NCBI GenBank assembly: GCA_002309055.1 | Contig: DBWO01000051.1 | Span: 35,001-99,000, forward strand | Direction of reading: 5' to 3' | DNA length: 64,000 nucleotides | Source of the DNA: Ruminococcaceae bacterium UBA1236 | GTDB taxonomy: Bacteria > Bacillota > Clostridia > Oscillospirales > Acutalibacteraceae | In this document: positions 8,312 to 18,001 of the stretch, in pieces | Position numbering within the stretch: position 1 is the stretch's first letter | Layout: every line of letters begins with the position of its first letter | Made by a program: the position numbers and the translations under genes | Notes under the pieces: generated by a model | Told to the model about the DNA's origin: nothing | The model's database searches: none | The model's input: only the letters and a program-made list of their open reading frames with translations

Positions 8312-9043
8312 TCAGACTTCAACGGCAACAGCGGTGATATTGTCGCCGCCGCCGTTTTCAATTGCTTTGTTTACGAGATTTGACACATACTCCTCAAGCG
8401 GACATCCCGCCGCGCCCTGCGCGAGGTCGTTGATTGTGGCGTAATTCGTAAGGCCGTCGGTACACAGCAGAATTATATTGCCCGCCTCAACATCCTCCTG
8501 GCAGAAGTCGGTGCGCACCTCGGAGTCAACCCCGACCGCGCGGGTGATTAGATGCTTCTTGGGATGGTCTGCCGCCTGTGCCGCGGTAATCGTGCCGTCC
8601 TCTACCATTCTCTGCACAACCGAGTGGTCGCGCGTGAGCTGCATTATGCTGCCCGGAGGGCTGATGAGATATGCCCTGCTGTCGCCCGCGTGAGCGATAT
8701 AGACATAACTCTTGGTGACGACCGCCGCGACAACGGTGGTGCCCATTCCCTCATATTTTTCATCCGAGAGGGAAAGATTGTAAATGTGCCTGTTGGCGTA
8801 TTCGATTGCGGAGGTAAGAAGCGATTTGAGAGACAAATCACTGATACCGTCGTAGTAGCCCTGAGTAAGGCGCTCGCGCACGATGCTCGCGCACTCGCGT
8901 GAGGCCACGGCTCCTTCCGCCGCGCCGCCCATGCCGTCACAAACGATGGCATAGCAGACTCCCGGCATTATTTCTCCGAAAGAATATGAATCCTGATTGT
9001 TTTCTCTTTGCGTACCTATATCTGTTTTTGCTGCAAGGAGCAT
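8312..9043 (-). CDS. prpC: PP2C-family serine/threonine phosphatase
   Basis: Cytoplasmic Mg/Mn-dependent phosphatase of 243 residues expected to reverse PrkC phosphorylation. Motifs of the PPM/PP2C family in order: REENNQD-like RENNQDS near 13-19, VCDGMGGAAEG (metal Asp), AHAGDSRAYL, LTRDHS, and LLCTDGLTNY with GGGDNITAVAV at the end. Complete length. Its ATG shares one base with the rlmN stop (TGATG), indicating coupled translation, and an AGGGGGG ribosome site lies inside rlmN. Confidence 0.95.
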   Translation of the reverse strand: MLLAAKTDIGTQRENNQDSYSFGEIMPGVCYAIVCDGMGGAAEGAVASRECASIVRERLTQGYYDGISDLSLKSLLTSAIEYANRHIYNLSLSDEKYEGMGTTVVAAVVTKSYVYIAHAGDSRAYLISPPGSIMQLTRDHSVVQRMVEDGTITAAQAADHPKKHLITRAVGVDSEVRTDFCQEDVEAGNIILLCTDGLTNYATINDLAQGAAGCPLEEYVSNLVNKAIENGGGDNITAVAVEV

Positions 9044-10077
9044 CAGAATCCCCCCCTCTCCTTGTTTTCTTTTAATCTTAACTGGCCGCAGGAAGCGTCA
9101 ATGTCGGAGCCGAGGCGGCGCCTGACCGTGGTGCTTATTCCTTTGTCCGCCAGTATCGCCGAAAAAGCGCTTATCCTCGCCGGTGAGCTCGGCTTAAACG
9201 GACTTTCCGCCACCTCGTTAATCGGAATAAGATTAACGTGGCAGAGCATTCCCTTCAGCTTTGAGGCAAGCTCACGGGCGTTTTCGTCACTGTCGTTGAC
9301 GCCTCTCATCATTGAGTATTCAAACGAGATGCGCCTTGAGGTGACAGAAGCGTATTCGCGGCATATATCAAGAAGCTCGTCAACACCGTATGTTTTGTTC
9401 ACGGGCATTATTTTATTTCTGATTTCGTCATTCGGGGCGTGAAGTGAAATCGAAAGGGTGAGCTGCAGATGTTTATCCATAAGCTCTTTTATGCGCGGCA
9501 CTATTCCGCAGGTTGAAAGAGAGATATTTCTCATCGAAAGGTTTATGCCTTTTTCATCCGTAACAAGCGAAATAAAACGCATAACATTTTCAAAGTTATC
9601 CATCGGCTCACCCATGCCCATAAGGACAATATGCGAAACTCTTTCTCCAGTATGCCTCTGAGCGTTATAGACCTGTGAGAGAATTTCACCGGCTGTAAGA
9701 CTTCTTTTGAAGCCTCCGAGGGTTGAAGCGCAGAAGGCGCAGCCCATTTTACAGCCGACCTGCGATGAAACACAGACAGTGTAGCCGTATTTGTATTTCA
9801 TCAGCACGCTCTCGACGTAGTCTCCGTCGGGCAGGGAGTAAAGGAATTTGACCGTGCCGTCGGAAGCAGTAAATACCTTTTCCGGCACACAGGCCCTTAC
9901 CGGGAATTCTTCCGCGAGCCTTGCCCTTAAATCCTTGGGCAGGTTTGTCATTTCGTCATAACCCGAAGCAAGGTGCTTATGGAGCCATTCATAAACCTGT
10001 TTTGCCCTGAAGGTCTGTATTGAATTTTCCCTGAAAGCCGCTGTCATCTCCTCGAGCGACATTGAAAGAATATCCAT
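9043..10077 (-). CDS. rlmN: 23S rRNA/tRNA adenine-C2 methyltransferase
   Basis: Radical-SAM enzyme of 344 residues methylating A2503 of 23S rRNA and A37 of some tRNAs. The cluster-binding CKMGCAFC motif (Cys-x3-Cys-x2-Cys) follows GYTVCVSSQVG. GMGEPMDN is the SAM-binding GGE-like motif, and a C-terminal cysteine in DASCGQLRLK is the expected resolving Cys. The start is set at ATG 10077, five bases after GGAGGG; an upstream in-frame start at 10104 lies inside rsmB. Gap to rsmB is 13 bp. Confidence 0.95.
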   Translation of the reverse strand: MDILSMSLEEMTAAFRENSIQTFRAKQVYEWLHKHLASGYDEMTNLPKDLRARLAEEFPVRACVPEKVFTASDGTVKFLYSLPDGDYVESVLMKYKYGYTVCVSSQVGCKMGCAFCASTLGGFKRSLTAGEILSQVYNAQRHTGERVSHIVLMGMGEPMDNFENVMRFISLVTDEKGINLSMRNISLSTCGIVPRIKELMDKHLQLTLSISLHAPNDEIRNKIMPVNKTYGVDELLDICREYASVTSRRISFEYSMMRGVNDSDENARELASKLKGMLCHVNLIPINEVAESPFKPSSPARISAFSAILADKGISTTVRRRLGSDIDASCGQLRLKENKERGGF

Positions 10078-10090
10078 TTTCCCTCCGGAA

Positions 10091-11413
10091 TCAGTTCTTT
10101 TCAAACACGGCTATGAAGAAACCGTCGGTGCCGTGTATATGAGGCATGAGTGTAAGATATTTATAATCCGGAATGTGCCTGTGCACATCGGGCAGAAAAT
10201 CCACCGTCCTGAAATCCGGGTGCTCCGCAAGGAATCTGTCACAGACATCCTCGTTTTCGGCGGGGTTGAGGGTGCAGGTTGAGTAAACCAGGCGGCCGCC
10301 GTCTTTGAGGTATCTCGCGGAGTTGTTGAGTATGGCGTATTGCACGGGAGGCAGTGTGGAAACATCATCGGGCGTCCTGTACCTGATTTCGGGCTTGCGC
10401 CTTATTACGCCGAGACCCGAGCAGGGCACATCGCAAAGGATTCTGTCCGCGGTGCCGAAGTTTTCGTTATATACCGTGCCGTCCGAAATGGTGGCGTTTA
10501 TTATTGTGATGCCGAGTTTTTCGGCGCCTTTTCTTATGAGGTCAACTCTTGACTGATAAATGTCAAACGCCTTTATCTCGCCCTCGTTGCCCATAATCTC
10601 GGCGGCGGTGAACGCTTTGCCTCCGGGAGATGAGCACATATCAAAAACAGTTTCGCCCGCTTTCGGATCAAGCGCCTCACAGCAAAGACGCGAGGCCATA
10701 TCCTGGGCATGAAAATAACCTGCCTGATAAGCCATAAGGCCGTCCACCGAGCCGGTGTTGCCGAGAATGAGGATATTGTCCATGCCCTCAATCTTTTCCG
10801 ATACAACGCCGTCCGCGGCAAGCTTCCAAATAAGGTCGTCTGCCGTGATTTTAAGGTTGTTCACTCTCACGGTCAGGGGCGGTGCCTCAAGCGCTTTTTC
10901 GGCAACGGCAACGGCATTGTCAAAGCCGTAGGAGTCAATCCATAATTCTATGAGCCACTCGGGGCAGGAGTATTTGATTGAAAGATATTTCGGGGACCTT
11001 TCGTCCTCGTCGGGGTATTGCACTCCGTTATCGGCAACGCGCCTTAAAACCGCGTTGACAACGGAAGCGGCAAAAGCGGATTTATTGACCTTGGCAAGCT
11101 GTACGCTCTCGCTCACCGCCGCGTGGGAGGGCACCTTATCCATGAAAAGAATCTGGTAAGCTCCCATTCTGAGTATGGTGTGAAGCTCGGGTTTCAGCTT
11201 TTTAAGGGGCTGATTGAGGTATAAGCTGAGATTGAAATCAATCAGTATAAGCCGGTCAAGCGTGCCGTAAATGAGATTCGTGACAAAAGCCCTGTCCCTG
11301 TCGGACAAATCCGGGTTGTCTTTTATCGCGCTGTCAACAACGAGGTTTGAATAAGCGCCGTCCTTCTGTATTTTCAAAAGGGCTTCAAACGCCGTCTGTC
11401 TGGCTGTTTTCAT
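10091..11413 (-). CDS. rsmB: 16S rRNA m5C967 methyltransferase
   Basis: Protein of 440 residues with an N-terminal NusB-like RNA-binding domain (AFEALLKI, DRAFVTNLIYGTLDR) and a C-terminal Rossmann methyltransferase. The SAM site is DMCSSPGGKA. The two RNA m5C cysteines appear in DVPCSGLGVIRRKPE and STCTLNPAENE. ATG 11413 follows AAGGAG. It occupies the standard Firmicute position before rlmN. Confidence 0.95.
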   Translation of the reverse strand: MKTARQTAFEALLKIQKDGAYSNLVVDSAIKDNPDLSDRDRAFVTNLIYGTLDRLILIDFNLSLYLNQPLKKLKPELHTILRMGAYQILFMDKVPSHAAVSESVQLAKVNKSAFAASVVNAVLRRVADNGVQYPDEDERSPKYLSIKYSCPEWLIELWIDSYGFDNAVAVAEKALEAPPLTVRVNNLKITADDLIWKLAADGVVSEKIEGMDNILILGNTGSVDGLMAYQAGYFHAQDMASRLCCEALDPKAGETVFDMCSSPGGKAFTAAEIMGNEGEIKAFDIYQSRVDLIRKGAEKLGITIINATISDGTVYNENFGTADRILCDVPCSGLGVIRRKPEIRYRTPDDVSTLPPVQYAILNNSARYLKDGGRLVYSTCTLNPAENEDVCDRFLAEHPDFRTVDFLPDVHRHIPDYKYLTLMPHIHGTDGFFIAVFEKN

Positions 11414-11423
11414 CGGTTACTCC

Positions 11424-12116
11424 TTAATTTCTCTTTGTGAAACGCAGGAAGAATCTGAGCAGGTTCGCAAGGGTTACGAGCATTGAAGCGACGTAGGTCA
11501 TTGCCGCTGACGTAAGCACCTTTTTGGCGCCCGAGTATTCTTCGCCGTACAGCAGGCTGTTTTCTTCAATCACCTTCAGAGCGCGTCTGCTTGCGTTAAA
11601 CTCGACGGGCAGTGTAACAAGGTGAAAAACGAGCACTGCGGAATAAAGGATGAGTCCGGCATAAATAAGCGGCTCAAAGGAAAGAAAAATGCCGATAATT
11701 GCGAGAGGTATGCCGAGCATCGAGCCGATGTTGCAAATAGGTACGATGGAATTTCTGACCTTTATGGGGCCGTAATCCTCCGCGTGCTGGGCGGCGTGAC
11801 CCGCTTCATGGCAGGCGATGCCGACCGCCGCGACCGAGGTTGAATTGTAAACTCCCTCCGAGAGACTGATAACTTTATTCTTCGGGTTGAAATTATCGGT
11901 AAGCGAGCCGGTTATCGGCTGAATCATAACATCGTTAATGCCGTAATAACTCAGCACCGCCTGCGCCGCCTGGGCGCCGGTCATACCCCTTGTGTTGGGC
12001 ACTCCGCTGTATTTTTTGTAAGTTGACTTTACCTTTACCTGGGCAATCAAAGCGAGGATGACTGCCGGCAGCACAAGAAGGATGTAATAAATATCTATTC
12101 CATAGAAGCCGTACAT
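11424..12116 (-). CDS. Membrane zinc metallopeptidase, YugP family
   Basis: Protein of 230 residues with hydrophobic segments at the N-terminus (YYILLVLPAVILALIAQV) and two or three near the C-terminus. The zinc site CHEAGHAAQHAEDYG (HExxH) lies close to residue 110. Sequence and topology match the neutral zinc metallopeptidase family typified by B. subtilis YugP, whose substrates are unknown. ATG 12116 follows GGAGGTG. It lies between fmt and rsmB; a YugP-family gene at this place is common in clostridial genomes. Confidence 0.88.
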   Translation of the reverse strand: MYGFYGIDIYYILLVLPAVILALIAQVKVKSTYKKYSGVPNTRGMTGAQAAQAVLSYYGINDVMIQPITGSLTDNFNPKNKVISLSEGVYNSTSVAAVGIACHEAGHAAQHAEDYGPIKVRNSIVPICNIGSMLGIPLAIIGIFLSFEPLIYAGLILYSAVLVFHLVTLPVEFNASRRALKVIEENSLLYGEEYSGAKKVLTSAAMTYVASMLVTLANLLRFFLRFTKRN

Positions 12117-12118
12117 AG

Positions 12119-13054
12119 TTACACCTCCGTTATATCAAATCTGTCGAGTGTAACGGGGTTACCCCTGAGGTAATCTCCCGCAGGCATAGCTTTTTTGTTT
12201 TCCGCCTGCAAAACTTTTATTTCAACACATCTGCCGTCACCGCAGCAAACGGAAAGACGGCCGTTTTTATCTGTTATTTCACCGGGAAAACTCCCCTTTT
12301 CGTGTGTGAGAGAGGTTTCGTGAATCTTGAAAACCTTTCCGCCGAGCTTTGCCGTGGCACAGGGCCAGCCGTAAAGACCTCTGACCTTGTTGTGAACCTC
12401 CTGCGCGCTGTCGCGCCAGTCGATGGGAGAAAGCTCCTTTGTGAGCATCTGCGCGTAAAAGGATTCGCCCTCTCCCTGCTTTACGGGTTTAAGCTCACCT
12501 TTAACGAGCGCTTCTATTGTTTCCTGCATAACATCCGCGCCGAGCGACGAAAGCTTGTCGTGAAGCTCCTGCGCATTCATATCGGGCGTGATTTCTACCT
12601 TCTTGCTGATAAGCATATCGCCCGTGTCGAGCCCCTCGTCCATCTGCATTGAGGTAACTCCCGTTTCGGTGAGACCTCTTAGGATTGCCCACTGAATCGG
12701 AGCGGCGCCTCTTAAATCGGGCAGAAGGGAGGCGTGAATATTGATGCAGCCGTATTTCGGGTATTCAAGGATTTCCTTCGGCAGGATTTTGCCGTAGGCA
12801 ACAACTATCGCAAGGTCCGGGTTTGCCTCTTTAAGCATTTCAAGGGCTGTGCCGTCGCGCATTTTTACCGGCTGATAAACCGGCACTCCGCGCTCCGCGG
12901 CGAGCACCTTTACGGGAGGAGGCGTGAGCACGCCGTGCCTTCCCTTGGGCTTATCGGGCTGAGTGAAAACTCCCGTTACCTCGCACCCCATATCAAAAAG
13001 TCTCTGAAGACAGGGGACGGAAAAATCCGGAGTCCCCATAAAAACAATTCTCAT
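12119..13054 (-). CDS. fmt: Methionyl-tRNA formyltransferase
   Basis: Cytosolic enzyme of 311 residues that formylates initiator Met-tRNA from 10-formyl-THF. Motifs: MGTPDFSVPCL at the start, NIHASLLPDLRGAAPIQWA (catalytic Asn and His), and DTGDML (catalytic Asp), followed by the C-terminal OB-like domain. The start is ATG 13054, immediately preceding MRIVFMGTPDF, with GGGTGAG upstream; the longer reading frame to 13096 is overlap with def. Four bases separate it from the def stop, the usual def-fmt pairing. Confidence 0.96.
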   Translation of the reverse strand: MRIVFMGTPDFSVPCLQRLFDMGCEVTGVFTQPDKPKGRHGVLTPPPVKVLAAERGVPVYQPVKMRDGTALEMLKEANPDLAIVVAYGKILPKEILEYPKYGCINIHASLLPDLRGAAPIQWAILRGLTETGVTSMQMDEGLDTGDMLISKKVEITPDMNAQELHDKLSSLGADVMQETIEALVKGELKPVKQGEGESFYAQMLTKELSPIDWRDSAQEVHNKVRGLYGWPCATAKLGGKVFKIHETSLTHEKGSFPGEITDKNGRLSVCCGDGRCVEIKVLQAENKKAMPAGDYLRGNPVTLDRFDITEV

Positions 13055-13058
13055 TTTC

Positions 13059-13550
13059 TCACCCGTTTTTCTCTGCCGTTTCGTTAAGCTCTTCAATGCC
13101 GGGCTTCACGAGCCTGTCGGTGAAAAGGATGCCGTCAAGGTGATCAATCTCATGGCAGAAGCATCTTGCCTTGAGGCCCGTGCCTTTGAATACGCACCAG
13201 TTGCCGTTTCTGTCCTGCGCCTTGACTTTAACCTCAGCAGGCCTTTTTGTAACACCGTTCTGACCGGGCAGGGAGAGGCAGCCTTCCGTTTCGCACTGCT
13301 CACCCTCGGTGCCGGTTATCTCGGGGTTTATAAGCTCGAGGTAGCCGGTTTTATCCTCGCTGCAGTCAAGGACCACAACGCGGCGCAAAACGCCTACCTG
13401 CACAGCGGCAAGGCCGACGCCGTTTGCGAGATACATAGTCTCTCTCATATCGTCGAGCAAAGTCCACAGTCTTTCATCGAATTTTTCCACGGGGCGGGAT
13501 TTTTTTCTGAGTATAGGGTCGCCCACCTCAACTATTTTTCTGATTGCCAT
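13059..13550 (-). CDS. def: Peptide deformylase
   Basis: Metalloenzyme of 163 residues that removes the N-formyl group from nascent proteins. All three family motifs are intact: GVGLAAVQVG, EGCLSLPG and CHEIDHLDG (HExxH). Start at ATG 13550 with GAGGTG five bases upstream. The gene begins within ten bases of the priA stop and is followed directly by fmt. Confidence 0.96.
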   Translation of the reverse strand: MAIRKIVEVGDPILRKKSRPVEKFDERLWTLLDDMRETMYLANGVGLAAVQVGVLRRVVVLDCSEDKTGYLELINPEITGTEGEQCETEGCLSLPGQNGVTKRPAEVKVKAQDRNGNWCVFKGTGLKARCFCHEIDHLDGILFTDRLVKPGIEELNETAEKNG

Positions 13551-13558
13551 TTTGCACC

Positions 13559-16000
13559 TCACAGCACGGTATCGGGGTTTATGTCGGCATAAACAGTGAC
13601 CTGCCTATACCGTTTGTCCGTTGCCGTCTCTTTAAGTATTCCGGAAATCATCTGCCTGAATCTTGCCGTGCTCAGGCATTTGATAATGATTCTGTATCTG
13701 AATTTTCCGCCCATTTTCGCGACCCTCGCGGGCACCGGGCGTAAAACGATTATTTTTTCGCCTTTGTATTCCTCCGCTGTTCTGCGCGAGAGGAGCTCTG
13801 TTATTCCTTCGCACGCGCCTCTTACCGCGCTCTCGTCCTCGCCTGTTATGCCGAAAACGCACAGGTCGCAGAAAGGCGGATATTTCATTGCTTTGCGGAT
13901 TTTGATTTCCGTGCGGAAGAATCTGTCATAATCCTGCTGGGAAGCGAGGCGGATTATGTCATTTTCGGGGGTGAGAGTCTGCACGAGGGCAATACCCTTG
14001 CTGTCTCCCCTGCCGCTTCTGCCCACAACCTGGGTGAGAAGCGAAAACGCTTTTTCGAGCGACCTGAAGTCATCGTTATAAAGCTGCTGGTCTATTGATA
14101 TGACACCAACGAGGGTAACATTCGGAAAATCGAGGCCCTTCGCAACCATCTGGGTGCCCATCAGAATATCATATTCACCGCGCTCAAACGCTCCGAGAAG
14201 CTTTTCGTGAGAGTCCTTGGCGGTGGTGGTGTCCGCGTCCATACGGAGAATTTTCGCGTCCGGGAAGAGATTTGCAAGCTCATCCTGGATTTTCTGAGTG
14301 CCGAAACCGGCGTACCTTATATTGCTTTCGCCGCACTCGGGGCATTCTTTGGTAAACGGCTGAGAGTAGCCGCAGTAATGGCACATGAGGCGGTTATTCG
14401 CCGAATGATAAGTGAGAGAAATGCTGCAATTGGGGCAGTCTATGACCTTTGAGCACGAGTCGCACACGGCAAAAGTGTTATAGCCCCTGCGGTTAATGAG
14501 CAGTATGGTCTGCCTGTGCGCGTCAACCGCCGCTCTTATCGCCTCATAAAGCTCCCTGCTGATTTCACTGCAGGAGGGCATTTTTTCGCACGTGCGCATA
14601 TCGACGGTCTTAACCTCGGGCATATCGGCCGAGCCGTATCTGCCCGTCAGAGTGCAGAGTCCGTAATTGCCTTTGAGCGCCGAGGCATAGCTTTCAACCT
14701 TCGGCGTTGCCGACGCGAGCAAAAGAAGGCACTTGTTGTATGCCGCGCGGAATTTGGCAACATCCGCGGCGTCATAACGTGGAGTCTGCTCGGATTTATA
14801 TGTGTGCTCCTGCTCCTCGTCGATGATGATGAGACCGAGATTGTTAAACGGGGCGAATACGGCGCTTCTCGTGCCGATAACGACACGCGCCTGCCCGTTT
14901 TTAACGCGCTTCCACTGCTCGCTTCTCTCTCTCATCGAGAGGGCGGAATGGAAAACGGCCACATCTTTTCCGTACCTTTTGCAGAATATGCTCAGCGCCT
15001 GAGGAGTGAGCCCGATTTCCGGCACAAGGAGCAGCACGCTCCTGCCCGTATCAAGCACCTCATCCATAACGCGCATATAGACGGAAGTTTTGCCGCTGCC
15101 CGTAACGCCGTAAAGCAGATATGTGCTCCTCTCACCCGAGAGGGCCTTGCCTTTAAGCTCATCGAAAGCGGCCTGCTGCTCATCTGTGAGGGTAATCGGC
15201 TTTCTTTCGCCGTCACCGTCCGTCAGAGCTGAATAAAAATCAACGGGTGTCTCAAAAAACTCCGCCGCGCCGTTTTTGACGAGGGCGTTCGCGACCGCGG
15301 GGGTATAGCCGGTGAAATAGCAAAGCTCGCTCACCGTTGCCGCGCCCGCGTCACACAGGACTTTCGCAACCTCTTTCTGCTTGGCGGTGAGTCTGATATC
15401 CTCCCACCCGGGCAGAAGTCTTATCATGCGGGTTGTAAGGTCGCCGAGATTCTTTACCGAATCGCTCTGTGATATTATACAGCCCTTTTTGACGAGGGTT
15501 GTAGCCGCCGCTTTATCCGCGCGCATACCGAGGTTTTTAAAGATTAGGTCCTCTCTTACGAAAGTGCCTCTGTCAACGAGAAAGTCATAAATCTCTTTCT
15601 GTGTGCCCTCGAGTTTTGAGACCGCGGATGCATCCGCGTCGGGATTCGCGGCGTAAGAATTTACGATGCGCCTTTTGAGACCCGAGGGAAGCATGGCTTT
15701 GACGCAGTCGTAGTAGGTGCAGAAGCATCTGTCCTTCATGAAGGAGGCAAGAGAAAGCATCTCATCGCTCAGAAGGGGCTCCTCATCCTCTACGTTGTCA
15801 ATCTTTTTGAGGCGTTTGCCCTCACTCTCATCCGAAAGCGAGAATATGACGCCTACCGTCCTTTTGTTGCCGGCGCCGAAGGGCACGGTGACCCTGACGC
15901 CCGGCACAGCCTTTTCCTCGAGGTCTGCGGGGACAATGTAGTCGAAAAGAGCATCAAAGGAATAATTCGCCGCCTCAACGGCAACCTTCGCATACTTCAT
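13559..16000 (-). CDS. priA: Primosomal protein N', replication-restart helicase
   Basis: Superfamily 2 helicase of 813 residues that reloads the replisome at stalled forks. It has an N-terminal DNA-binding domain, a winged-helix region, Walker [12 protein letters not shown], the Walker B box IIDEEQEH, and a zinc-binding region inserted in the second helicase domain with four Cys pairs (CDSCSK, CPNCS, CHYCG, CPECGE). QVVGRSGRG marks the last helicase motif. ATG 16000 follows GGGAGGTGAGG. In Bacillus coaBC lies between rpoZ and priA; here it is missing. Confidence 0.96.
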   Translation of the reverse strand: MKYAKVAVEAANYSFDALFDYIVPADLEEKAVPGVRVTVPFGAGNKRTVGVIFSLSDESEGKRLKKIDNVEDEEPLLSDEMLSLASFMKDRCFCTYYDCVKAMLPSGLKRRIVNSYAANPDADASAVSKLEGTQKEIYDFLVDRGTFVREDLIFKNLGMRADKAAATTLVKKGCIISQSDSVKNLGDLTTRMIRLLPGWEDIRLTAKQKEVAKVLCDAGAATVSELCYFTGYTPAVANALVKNGAAEFFETPVDFYSALTDGDGERKPITLTDEQQAAFDELKGKALSGERSTYLLYGVTGSGKTSVYMRVMDEVLDTGRSVLLLVPEIGLTPQALSIFCKRYGKDVAVFHSALSMRERSEQWKRVKNGQARVVIGTRSAVFAPFNNLGLIIIDEEQEHTYKSEQTPRYDAADVAKFRAAYNKCLLLLASATPKVESYASALKGNYGLCTLTGRYGSADMPEVKTVDMRTCEKMPSCSEISRELYEAIRAAVDAHRQTILLINRRGYNTFAVCDSCSKVIDCPNCSISLTYHSANNRLMCHYCGYSQPFTKECPECGESNIRYAGFGTQKIQDELANLFPDAKILRMDADTTTAKDSHEKLLGAFERGEYDILMGTQMVAKGLDFPNVTLVGVISIDQQLYNDDFRSLEKAFSLLTQVVGRSGRGDSKGIALVQTLTPENDIIRLASQQDYDRFFRTEIKIRKAMKYPPFCDLCVFGITGEDESAVRGACEGITELLSRRTAEEYKGEKIIVLRPVPARVAKMGGKFRYRIIIKCLSTARFRQMISGILKETATDKRYRQVTVYADINPDTVL

Positions 16001-16034
16001 TTCGCCTCACCTCCCCGGGCCGTTTAAAAATCTC

Positions 16035-16244
16035 TCAGATATTTCTGATTTCTTCGGGCTCTACTATGACATATTCGCCCGAGAGAATCTGGTCAAGAGC
16101 TCTGGTTACGGGTTTCTCTGTGCTGGTTTCGCCCGTTGCCTGCTCCTCGATTGCTATCTCTCTTGCTCTTTTTGCTGTTGCCGTAACAAGTGAATAACGG
16201 CTGAGATGGTCCTGAAGGACAACGCTTAAATCGGGATTAAACAT
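16035..16244 (-). CDS. rpoZ: RNA polymerase omega subunit
   Basis: Protein of 69 residues matching omega: SRYSLVTATAKRAREIA is the conserved first helix region, KPVTRALDQILSGEYVIV the C-terminal half. It assists assembly of the beta-prime subunit. ATG 16244 overlaps the gmk stop by eight bases and is preceded by GAGGT inside gmk, so the two are translationally linked, as in most Firmicutes. Confidence 0.95.
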   Translation of the reverse strand: MFNPDLSVVLQDHLSRYSLVTATAKRAREIAIEEQATGETSTEKPVTRALDQILSGEYVIVEPEEIRNI

Positions 16245-16854
16245 GATTTGCTACCTCGCTTATGATGTGTTTATTTCTGCTGACTTTCAGCTTTTCAGCT
16301 CTGATGATTGTTTCGAAGGACTCTACCGCGTCCGTGACGGTGTCGTTGACTATCACATAGCCGAATTCATCCGCCCTGCGGATTTCCTGCTCCGCTATAA
16401 ACAGGCGGTGCGCTATGCTCTCCTCATCCTCGGTGCCTCGCATTCTTATCCTCGCCTCAAGGGCGCTGAGCGACGGGGGCATGAGAAAAACGCTGATAAC
16501 ATCGGGATACATCTGGCGGATTTTATCCGCGCCCTGCACTTCGATTTCGAGCACAACATTTATGCCGCTGTTAAGCATTTCGTCAACGGGCGCCTTGGGC
16601 GTGCCGTAATAGTTGCCTGCGTATTCCGCATATTCGAGCATACTGCCTTCGTCAATCTTTTTGCGGAAATAGTCTCTGTCAACAAAATAGTAATGAATGC
16701 CGTCAATCTCGCCCTCCCTCTGCTTGCGGGTGGTCATTGAGATGGACACTCTTATGTCATCGTTCCTCGCGACAAGCTCGCTCAGAACGGTGTCTTTGCC
16801 GCTGCCTGAGGGGCCTGAAAGGATTACGAGCACTCCTTTTTTCTCATTCATCAT
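16237..16854 (-). CDS. gmk: Guanylate kinase
   Basis: Cytosolic enzyme of 205 residues converting GMP to GDP. P-loop [12 protein letters not shown] near 12-23, then [21 protein letters not shown] (GMP-binding region) and GNYYGTPK. Two adjacent ATG codons (16854, 16851) are possible; GGAGG nine bases before the first favours it. The start overlaps the end of remA by 11 bases. Confidence 0.95.
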   Translation of the reverse strand: MMNEKKGVLVILSGPSGSGKDTVLSELVARNDDIRVSISMTTRKQREGEIDGIHYYFVDRDYFRKKIDEGSMLEYAEYAGNYYGTPKAPVDEMLNSGINVVLEIEVQGADKIRQMYPDVISVFLMPPSLSALEARIRMRGTEDEESIAHRLFIAEQEIRRADEFGYVIVNDTVTDAVESFETIIRAEKLKVSRNKHIISEVANHV

Positions 16855-17104
16855 CCTCTGCCGCCTCCTCTTCTTCGTTAAGTCTGTTGGCGACCGTCTC
16901 GCTCTGAAGATAAGTGAGAATGACGTGGTCGCTGTCGGTTATAAGCACGGCTCTTGTGCGCCTGCCGTGTGTTGCGTCAATCAGGTTGCCCTTTGCCTTG
17001 CTCTCCTGAATCATTCTTTTCACGGGAGCGGACTCGGGGCTGACAATTGCGACGATACGGCCGGCGTTAATCATATTGCCGAATCCTATGTTAATAAGTT
17101 TCAT
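16844..17104 (-). CDS. remA: RemA-family extracellular-matrix regulator (DUF370)
   Basis: Protein of 86 residues. [27 protein letters not shown] at the N-terminus and [21 protein letters not shown] in the middle are the DUF370/RemA core; the C-terminus is acidic ([10 protein letters not shown]). In Bacillus RemA is a DNA-binding activator of matrix and osmoprotection genes. Genes yicC-remA-gmk-rpoZ stand in the standard order. ATG 17104 has AAGGA nine bases upstream. Confidence 0.93.
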   Translation of the reverse strand: MKLINIGFGNMINAGRIVAIVSPESAPVKRMIQESKAKGNLIDATHGRRTRAVLITDSDHVILTYLQSETVANRLNEEEEAAEDDE

Positions 17105-17116
17105 GCGGGTCAGTCC

Positions 17117-17995
17117 TTACTCGATATTCTGAATCTGCTCGCGGATTTTTTCAATCTCCGCTTTGATGTCAACCACCTTTGAGGCGATTTCAACATCGTT
17201 TGCCTTTGAACCGATGGTGTTTGCCTCCCGGTTCATCTCCTGCACGAGGAAATCCATCTTTTTGCCGATGGCTTCGTCCGCGTCAAGGAAAACGCGCATC
17301 TGCGAGATGTGACTGCGCAGTCTCACGGTCTCCTCCGCGACGGCGATTTTGTCGGCGAATATTGCCGCCTCGGTGAGAAGGCGCTGCTCATCGATGCTTG
17401 TATCCTCAAGCAGTTCCCTGAGACGCCCGAGAAGTTTCTCATTATACTCCTTCACCGTTTCGGGTGAACGCTTTTCCACAAACGCGACGTTTTCGAGGAT
17501 GAGGTCAAGGCGCGATGAAACATCCGCTTTGAGCCGCTCGCCCTCCGTCTGCCTCATGGCGACAAAGCTGTCAAGCGCCTGCTGAGCGACGCTTCTGACG
17601 GCTTCCCAGATTTTCTCCTCGTCCTCGGGCTGCTTTCTGAGTGAAAGCACATCGGGCACCCTGACGATATCGGACACCTTAATGTCATTTTCAAGCCCGA
17701 GTTTTTCGGAAAGCTCCGCATACGCTTTCATATAGCTTTCGGCAAGAGGCATGTTGACCGCGACGATGACATCGGGCTCCTCAACGGTCTCGATTGTCAC
17801 GTAGCACTCGAGTTTGCCTCTTGTGAGAGTCTGCATAAAAAAGCTCTTGAGCTTTTCATCAAGAAAGCCGTAATTTCGCGGAAGTCTTGATGAAAAATCG
17901 AAGTATCTGTTGTTGACGCTTTTAAGCTCAACTGTGATATTCATTCCGCCGGCTACGCTCTGGCATCTGCCGTAGCCGGTCATACTCTTAATCAA
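17117..17995 (-). CDS. yicC: YicC-family endoribonuclease-like protein
   Basis: Protein of 292 residues beginning with the family hallmark IKSMTGYGR and ending in the DUF1732 region (EMNREANTIGSKA, IKAEIEKIREQIQNIE). E. coli YicC is an RNase acting on small RNAs; Firmicute members are usually first in the gmk cluster. The start is a TTG at 17995, chosen because GGAG lies ten bases upstream and the family begins MIKSMTG; the ATG at 17983 would be 22 bases from that site. Confidence 0.9.
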   Translation of the reverse strand: MIKSMTGYGRCQSVAGGMNITVELKSVNNRYFDFSSRLPRNYGFLDEKLKSFFMQTLTRGKLECYVTIETVEEPDVIVAVNMPLAESYMKAYAELSEKLGLENDIKVSDIVRVPDVLSLRKQPEDEEKIWEAVRSVAQQALDSFVAMRQTEGERLKADVSSRLDLILENVAFVEKRSPETVKEYNEKLLGRLRELLEDTSIDEQRLLTEAAIFADKIAVAEETVRLRSHISQMRVFLDADEAIGKKMDFLVQEMNREANTIGSKANDVEIASKVVDIKAEIEKIREQIQNIE

Positions 17996-18001
17996 ATTTT
18001 A

